From: Bacteroidales bacterium UBA3289
GTDB lineage: Bacteria; Bacteroidota; Bacteroidia; Bacteroidales; UBA932
Length of the DNA stretch: 13,518 bases
Assembly: GCA_002361625.1 (NCBI GenBank)
Contig: DETL01000029.1
Location: forward strand, 43,317 to 56,834
Direction of reading: 5' to 3'
Positions within the stretch are counted from its first letter, which is position 1. Each line of letters starts with the position of its first letter. The translations under genes were made by a program, and so were the position numbers. Under the pieces are notes generated by a model, which had not been told where the DNA came from, searched no databases, and worked only from the letters and a program-made list of their open reading frames with translations. Positions 9,969-13,518 of this stretch are shown in pieces.

Positions 9969-11341
9969 CAGTTCTCCTTTTCGAACTCCTGCAGGGCCTT
10001 GATGGCCTTGGGACACAGGAGAAGGAGGGAAAGGACGGTCACCCATGCCATCATGCCGACGCCGATGTCGCCGAGTTGCCAGATCATGTCGGCTTCCTTT
10101 ACGGCACCGAAAACCACGGCGACGAGCATCAGGACCTGGAAAATGCGGATGGCGATCCGCTCGGACCGGTTCTCCTTCCCGCGGAACAGGTAGATGATGC
10201 CCGATTCCGCGTAGAAGTAATAGGCCATGATGGTGCTGAACACGAAGAAGATCATGGCGATGGAAACGAACTGGCTGCCGAAGCCGGTGAAGACCGTTCC
10301 CACGGCGGTCTGGGTGTAGTTCACATAGTTGTTGCCCAGCTCGGGTGCGCCGGCGAAAAGGATTTCGCCGGTTTTCGCATCCAGGATGTTGTAAGTTCCG
10401 GAGCACAGAATCATCAAGGCCGTGGCGGTACACACGAGCAGCGTATCCACATACACGGAAAACGCCTGTGCAAGGCCCTGCTGGGCCGGGTGGGGGACAT
10501 CGGCCGCCGCGGAAACGATGGCACCCGTGCCCTGTCCGGCCTCGTTGGAGAAGATGCCGCGCTTGACGCCCATCGCAATGGTGGAGCCGATGATGCCGCC
10601 GCATACCGGGTGGATGCCGAAGGCGTTCGTGACGATGGAGGCGAGCACCGCAGGGACGTCCTGGATATGGAATGCGATGACGATGAGGGAAAGGAGGATG
10701 TATCCCGCCGCCATGAAAGGCGTGACGATGGAAGCGACATTGGCAATCCGCCGGACACCGCCGAAGATGACGATCCCCAGCACGGCCGCCAGGGCGATGC
10801 CGGAGATGAGCGGATCCACGGAGAAAGCGTTGTTCACAGCCGAGGAAAGGCCATTGGCCTGCACGGTCGTCAGGAAGAACCCACAGGAAATGACCGTGAC
10901 GATGGCGAAAGCGATACCCAGCCAGCGCTGTTTCAGACCCTGCTCGATGAAGCTGAACGGACCGCCTCGGTAGCCGGAGTGATGCGGGAACTTGTAAATC
11001 TGGGCGAGCGTGGACTCTACGAAAGCCGTGGAAGCGCCGAAAAAGGCCACCACCCACATCCAGAACACCGCCCCCGGACCGCCGAAGGCGATGGCCGTCG
11101 CCACCCCCACGATATTCCCCGTGCCCACGCGACCGGACAAGGCGATGCAGAATGCCTCGAACGAGGAAATGCCCTGTTTGGGGCTTTTCCCGCCGAACAG
11201 GGATTTGATCATGAGGCCGAAGCGCCTTACCTGGACCAGGCGGGTCCGGAAAGAGAAATACAGGCCGGCGACGATCAGGAGTCCTACCAGCGCAGGATTC
11301 CAGACGATTTCATTGGCTTTGGATATGATGTTTTCGAGCAT
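9968..11341 (-). CDS. Sodium:alanine/glycine symporter, AGCS family
   Basis: This multi-pass inner-membrane carrier imports alanine and/or glycine with sodium. The 457 residues contain many hydrophobic segments and the AGCS hallmarks GRVGTGNIVGVATAIAFGG (about 70-88), GGPGAVFWMW (87-96) and GVKRGIFSNEAGQGTG (258-273). The C-terminus is charged and short (FEKEN), as expected for a cytoplasmic tail. I place the start at ATG 11339-11341. A longer reading beginning with TTG at 11383 would start upstream of the predicted -7 promoter element at 11362-11369, and it adds 14 residues of no recognisable family sequence. The gene is convergent with folD and shares its terminator. Substrate preference (alanine, glycine or D-alanine) cannot be told from sequence alone. 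Glycine is the PurD substrate, so import could help the neighbouring pathway, but this is only inference. Confidence 0.93.
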   Translation of the reverse strand: MLENIISKANEIVWNPALVGLLIVAGLYFSFRTRLVQVRRFGLMIKSLFGGKSPKQGISSFEAFCIALSGRVGTGNIVGVATAIAFGGPGAVFWMWVVAFFGASTAFVESTLAQIYKFPHHSGYRGGPFSFIEQGLKQRWLGIAFAIVTVISCGFFLTTVQANGLSSAVNNAFSVDPLISGIALAAVLGIVIFGGVRRIANVASIVTPFMAAGYILLSLIVIAFHIQDVPAVLASIVTNAFGIHPVCGGIIGSTIAMGVKRGIFSNEAGQGTGAIVSAAADVPHPAQQGLAQAFSVYVDTLLVCTATALMILCSGTYNILDAKTGEILFAGAPELGNNYVNYTQTAVGTVFTGFGSQFVSIAMIFFVFSTIMAYYFYAESGIIYLFRGKENRSERIAIRIFQVLMLVAVVFGAVKEADMIWQLGDIGVGMMAWVTVLSLLLLCPKAIKALQEFEKEN

Positions 11342-11361
11342 GGGGAGGGTCAGGTCTGGAA

Positions 11362-11369
11362 CAAATATA
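11362..11369 (-). promoter_or_regulatory. Probable -7 element for the AGCS symporter gene
   Basis: On the - strand this reads TATATTTG, an exact match to the Bacteroidota -7 consensus TAnnTTTG. No good TTTG -33 box lies 19-21 bases upstream, so the promoter is incomplete by that criterion. Transcription would begin close to the ATG at 11341 with a leader of about 15-20 bases. Confidence 0.5.
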
Positions 11370-11390
11370 GTGAAATCATGCAAAAATTAC

Positions 11391-11398
11391 TATCTTTA
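11391..11398 (+). promoter_or_regulatory. Possible -7 element for the beta-barrel protein gene
   Basis: TATCTTTA matches seven of eight positions of TAnnTTTG and lies 24 bases before the ATG at 11423, the right distance for a short leader. No clear -33 TTTG is visible. It sits in an AT-rich 81-base divergent spacer (11342-11422) that also holds the promoter for the opposite symporter gene. The two may compete or be co-regulated. Confidence 0.4.
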
Positions 11399-11422
11399 TA
11401 CTGAATAATTAATTAGTTGGCC

Positions 11423-12106
11423 ATGAAAAAACTGTTTCTGATCGTCCTCGCGGCCTTGCTCTGTGCTCCTGTCTTTGCGCAGCGGAGTACTCACAGCCTC
11501 TATTCTACCGACAGCGATGTGCTTTCCATCAATAGTCTTTCCCATTGGGGATGGGGCTATTCTTTCGTGCAGTCCAATGAGTTCAAGCCGGCCGGATCCG
11601 GTGAGTTTTTCCTGAATGTCCTGGATTTCAAGTTTTATCCGGTCGAAGAGTTCGGCCTGGATTTCGGTCTGGATTGCAAGTGGTCCTATATCCGTTCCAA
11701 GGAGAACATGTTCGTACAGAATTCCGATCATATCGTCAGCAAGACGTTACCCTTCTCGATTCCGGGCAAGACCATCGAGAAGCCCTTAAGCCGGATCACC
11801 ACCTTCTCCCTCTCCGTTCCGGTGCTGGCGAAGTTCGTTCTCAACCGTTTCCGCATCGGCGGTGGTGCCGAGGCCAATTTCAACCTCGTCGGTGATACCT
11901 TCTACCGTTACCGCGTCGATGGCGAAAAGACGAGAGAACGGACGAAGGGCCTGGCATTGAATAAGTTCTCTTACAATTTCGTGGGCCTGGTAGGCATGGG
12001 GAACCTCACCATTTTCGGCAAGTACTACCCGAAGAATTCCCGCATGCTCCCCGAAGGCAGCGTGGACTTCAACTACTGGACCCTGGGCGTTGCCTTTGAC
12101 TTGTAA
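11423..12106 (+). CDS. Secreted protein, probable outer-membrane beta-barrel, function unknown
   Basis: I do not recognise a specific family member. The 227-residue product starts with a clear signal peptide (MKKLFLIVLAALLCAPVFA, likely cut before Gln20). No lipobox cysteine follows it. The mature part is rich in alternating aromatic/hydrophobic strands typical of small outer-membrane barrels (GEFFLNVLDFKFYPV, FGLDFGLDCKWSYI, FRIGGGAEANFNL, NFVGLVGMGNLTIFGKYY, NYWTLGVAFDL). It ends with a strand finishing in FDL rather than the commonest terminal Phe. Glycine spacing such as RIGGGAE fits barrel turns. A TTG six bases earlier (11417) is in frame but unlikely; ATG 11423 puts the charged MKK directly before the hydrophobic core. 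It is a single-gene unit, divergent from the symporter, with its own terminator. It resembles the generic OMP_b-brl class seen widely in Bacteroidota, by overall features only. Confidence 0.8.
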   Translation: MKKLFLIVLAALLCAPVFAQRSTHSLYSTDSDVLSINSLSHWGWGYSFVQSNEFKPAGSGEFFLNVLDFKFYPVEEFGLDFGLDCKWSYIRSKENMFVQNSDHIVSKTLPFSIPGKTIEKPLSRITTFSLSVPVLAKFVLNRFRIGGGAEANFNLVGDTFYRYRVDGEKTRERTKGLALNKFSYNFVGLVGMGNLTIFGKYYPKNSRMLPEGSVDFNYWTLGVAFDL

Positions 12107-12133
12107 GATAAGTAATTACAGATTCGGCTATCT

Positions 12134-12844
12134 TCAGGCGTGCCCTTGCAGGTACGCCTGTCTTTTTTCTTCCGGGAACTTTTCGATCGCGTAGCGCAGC
12201 ATCGTCTGGGGCATGGTCCGGTAGCGGGGGAGCAGAAAAGCCTCCAGGGCGGCCTCGTCCCGCTTCCCGGCTTCGCGCAGCAGCCAGCCGACCGCTTTGT
12301 GGATGAGGTCATGGGGATGGTGCAGCAGGATGTCGGCGATGGCAAATGTGTCCTGAAGCTGCCCCTCCCGGATGAACGTCATCGTACTGACCATGCCGAT
12401 CCGCTGCTCCCAGAGGGTTTTCCCGTGACGGGCCAGCTCATACAGCAGGTTCCGGTCCCTGTCCAGCAGCCATCGGCCCAGCAGGGGATAGCAGGAGAGG
12501 TCCACCAGGTCCCAGTTGTTGATCCGGTCCGTATGGGCGAGATAAAATCCGACGCATTTTTCCTGCAGGGCGGGGTCCTTCCGGGCGTGGGCGAACTTCT
12601 CCACCAGCACCAGCAGCGCGGCGAGGCGCACTTCATGGAATTCACTGGCGATGCATTCCTCCAGCTTTTCGAAGGTCGTGTCTTTCCAGGTCCTCTTGAC
12701 GACCTCCCGGGTCACCGGCACCTTGATGCCCAAGAACTTGTCCCCTTCGCCGTATTGTCCGGGACCGCATTTGAAGAATCGGGACAGACCGGCCACTTGG
12801 GCCGGGTCCGCCTGTCCGTACATCTCGTGGAGCAGTGGATTCAT
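12134..12844 (-). CDS. DNA alkylation repair protein, AlkD-like HEAT-repeat glycosylase family
   Basis: AlkD-type enzymes are all-helical DNA glycosylases that remove N3- and N7-alkylated purines without flipping the base out. The 236-residue protein matches the family length. It has the active-site arrangement NNWDLVD (109-115), giving Trp111 and Asp115, followed by Arg148 in EQRIGMVSTMTFI; these correspond to the Trp-Asp-Arg trio of Bacillus cereus AlkD. GDKFLGIKVPVTR (34-46), SEFHEVRLAALLVLV (67-81) and HHPHDLIHKAVGWLLRE (175-191) are further family segments. The ATG at 12842-12844 is chosen because the family sequence starts directly there (MNPLLHEMYG). The open frame continues upstream, across and antisense to the carbonic anhydrase gene, and is not conserved. 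It is transcribed alone, divergent from the carbonic anhydrase gene. Function is assigned from family resemblance. Confidence 0.92.
   Translation of the reverse strand: MNPLLHEMYGQADPAQVAGLSRFFKCGPGQYGEGDKFLGIKVPVTREVVKRTWKDTTFEKLEECIASEFHEVRLAALLVLVEKFAHARKDPALQEKCVGFYLAHTDRINNWDLVDLSCYPLLGRWLLDRDRNLLYELARHGKTLWEQRIGMVSTMTFIREGQLQDTFAIADILLHHPHDLIHKAVGWLLREAGKRDEAALEAFLLPRYRTMPQTMLRYAIEKFPEEKRQAYLQGHA
12135..12168 (+). terminator. Intrinsic terminator of the beta-barrel gene, lying inside the end of the DNA-repair gene
   Basis: A 10-base-pair stem pairs CAGGCGTGCC (12135-12144) with GGTACGCCTG (12151-12160), with one G-T pair and a CTTGCA loop. TCTTTTTT follows (12161-12168). It begins 28 bases after the barrel gene stop. 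The hairpin overlaps the last codons and stop of the convergent DNA alkylation repair gene (stop at 12134-12136), so the sequence is both coding on one strand and a terminator on the other. Confidence 0.85.
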
Positions 12845-12856
12845 ATTCCTGATCTT

Positions 12857-12888
12857 TTTGTAAAGATACGGGTTTATTGCTAATTTTG
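12857..12888 (+). promoter_or_regulatory. Bacteroidota-type promoter of the carbonic anhydrase gene
   Basis: TTTG at 12857-12860, a spacer of exactly 20 bases, then TAATTTTG at 12881-12888. This is a full match to the -33/-7 consensus (TTTG, 19-21 bases, TAnnTTTG) of the Bacteroidota primary sigma factor. Transcription should begin near 12893-12896, giving a leader of about 15-18 bases before the ATG at 12911. It is the strongest promoter visible in the window and a main support for the taxonomic call. Confidence 0.85.
12861..12868 (-). promoter_or_regulatory. Possible -7 element for the DNA alkylation repair gene
   Basis: On the - strand this reads TATCTTTA, seven of eight matches to TAnnTTTG, 16 bases before the ATG. 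It is the same octamer as the candidate for the barrel gene at 11391. No TTTG -33 box is found at the proper distance. It lies within the spacer of the opposite carbonic anhydrase promoter, so both polymerases could not bind at once. Confidence 0.4.
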
Positions 12889-12910
12889 TACAACAACAAC
12901 GAATGACACT

Positions 12911-13450
12911 ATGGGCAACATCGACCGAATCCTTGCGTTCAACCGCGAATATGTGGCTTCCAAAGCTTATGAGAAGCATCTGACTGACAAATTCCCCGAC
13001 AAGAAACTCGCCGTCCTCAGCTGCATGGATACGCGGCTGTCCGTCCTGCTCCAGGATGCCCTGGGCCTGAAAAACGGCGACGCCAAGGTCATCAAGAATG
13101 CCGGTGCCGTCATCCCCACGCCTTGGGATTCCGCCATGCGAAGCCTCATCGTCGCCGTCTATGAACTGGGCGTCACGGAAATCATGGTCGTGGCCCACAC
13201 CACCTGCGGTGCCTGCCACATGAGTTTCGGCCACTTCAAGGAGGAAATGCTCCATCGCGGCATCCCGGCATCGGCCTTGGAGCGTGCGGACATCGACCTG
13301 GACGCCTGGCTGGAAGGCTTCCATGATACGGAGAAATCCGTCCGCAACACCGTCGCCGCCATCCTGAACCATCCGCTCATCCCCTCCGACGTCACCGTCC
13401 GTGGCTTCATCATCGACTCCGCCACCGGAGAGCTGACGGAGGTGGAATAA
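12911..13450 (+). CDS. Beta-class carbonic anhydrase
   Basis: Beta-carbonic anhydrases interconvert CO2 and bicarbonate with a zinc ion in the cytoplasm. The 179-residue protein is of the short single-domain type. The zinc and active-site set is complete: Cys38, Asp40 and Arg42 in SCMDTR, then His96 and Cys99 in AHTTCGAC. KNAGAVIP (62-69) is the usual neighbouring segment. There is no signal peptide. The start is fixed by the promoter placed 22 bases upstream and by conservation of the N-terminal helix (IDRILAFNREYV). The gene is divergent from the DNA-repair gene with a 66-base spacer. Bicarbonate supply matters for anaerobes that carboxylate, including the carboxylation step of purine synthesis, but no link with the purine operon is shown here. 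Confidence 0.95.
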   Translation: MGNIDRILAFNREYVASKAYEKHLTDKFPDKKLAVLSCMDTRLSVLLQDALGLKNGDAKVIKNAGAVIPTPWDSAMRSLIVAVYELGVTEIMVVAHTTCGACHMSFGHFKEEMLHRGIPASALERADIDLDAWLEGFHDTEKSVRNTVAAILNHPLIPSDVTVRGFIIDSATGELTEVE

Positions 13451-13471
13451 CCATTGTTTCCTGACGGAGAT

Positions 13472-13490
13472 AAAAGAAAAAGCCCGCTGA
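13472..13490 (+). terminator. Apparent half-terminator after the carbonic anhydrase gene
   Basis: An A-rich tract (13472-13481) runs into AGCCCGCTGA (13481-13490), the form of the left arm of a bidirectional terminator like the complete one at 9941-9968. The expected partner TCAGCGGGCT with a T run does not follow. Instead the sequence passes in 4 bases to an insertion-sequence-like end at 13495. Confidence 0.4.
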
Positions 13491-13494
13491 AATC

Positions 13495-13518
13495 TGACAT
13501 GAACCCCGAAAGTTAGAC
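13495..13518. mobile_element. Probable terminal inverted repeat of an IS3-family (IS150-like) insertion sequence, cut by the window edge
   Basis: The last 24 bases begin TGACATGAACCCC and end GAAAGTTAGAC. This is the general form TG(N)ACTGACCCC(N)AAAGTTAGAC that I associate with ends of IS150-group IS3 elements. Only the outer end is in the window; no transposase is visible and the opposite end is beyond it, so the identification rests on this motif alone. Confidence 0.5.

Noticed and set aside
11342..11383. TTG start for the symporter 14 residues upstream of the chosen ATG
   Set aside because: It would lie upstream of the -7 element at 11362-11369 and adds no family sequence; the ATG at 11341 fits better.
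10076..11404. A 442-codon open frame on the + strand across the symporter gene
   Set aside because: It is very rich in Asp/Glu/His/Gly/Arg without hydrophobic periodicity, and antisense to a clear AGCS transporter.
12890..12900. Short ACAACAACAAC run before the carbonic anhydrase gene as a possible repeat or binding site
   Set aside because: Three to four trinucleotide units in a leader are too little to support a repeat element; it may simply be an unstructured leader.
12845..13372. Upstream extension of the DNA-repair reading frame through the carbonic anhydrase gene
   Set aside because: The AlkD-like homology begins at the ATG at 12844; the extension is antisense to a gene with a full zinc site and its own promoter.
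12911..13450. Carbonic anhydrase as a functional member of the purine operon (bicarbonate for AIR carboxylation)
   Set aside because: It is separated by a terminator and three other transcription units, has its own promoter, and no purE or purK is in the window to support the link.

Overview
This GC-rich window looks like chromosome from a Gram-negative anaerobe, most likely a Bacteroidales member of the phylum Bacteroidota. Three things point that way. None of the start codons has a Shine-Dalgarno-like GGAGG in front of it. The carbonic anhydrase gene has a perfect Bacteroidota-type promoter (TTTG, 20 bases, TAATTTTG). One gene encodes a small secreted protein that looks like an outer-membrane beta-barrel. 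I cannot name genus or species.

Bases 1-9937 are a tightly packed one-carbon/purine operon on the + strand: purL (5' end outside the window), purC, purF, purM, purN, purH, purD and folD. Junctions are either 4-base ATGA stop/start overlaps (purL/purC, purM/purN, purN/purH) or gaps of 4-6 bases. The operon encodes every step from PRPP to IMP except the formation of CAIR and the PurB lyase. FolD supplies the 10-formyl-tetrahydrofolate used by PurN and PurH. The cluster ends at a symmetric hairpin (9941-9968), which also serves the convergent sodium:alanine/glycine symporter gene on the - strand.

Bases 9968-13450 hold four single-gene units with compact divergent or convergent junctions: an AGCS-family symporter (-), a 227-residue secreted/outer-membrane beta-barrel protein (+), an AlkD-like DNA alkylation repair protein (-) and a beta-carbonic anhydrase (+). 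The last bases (13495-13518) look like the terminal inverted repeat of an IS3-family (IS150-like) insertion sequence. It appears to sit inside what should be the carbonic anhydrase terminator.

The most interesting observation is PurF. It is an otherwise well-conserved, Bacillus-type Fe-S PRPP amidotransferase: the PRPP loop and all four cluster cysteines are present. However, it has no propeptide and no N-terminal nucleophilic cysteine, because its Met start codon sits exactly where Cys1 should be. Several glutamine-binding or oxyanion-hole residues are also changed. It therefore looks like a PurF whose glutaminase is dead and which would have to use free ammonia or a separate ammonia source. 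The PurL glutaminase in the same operon is intact. No intergenic stretch exceeds 300 bases.
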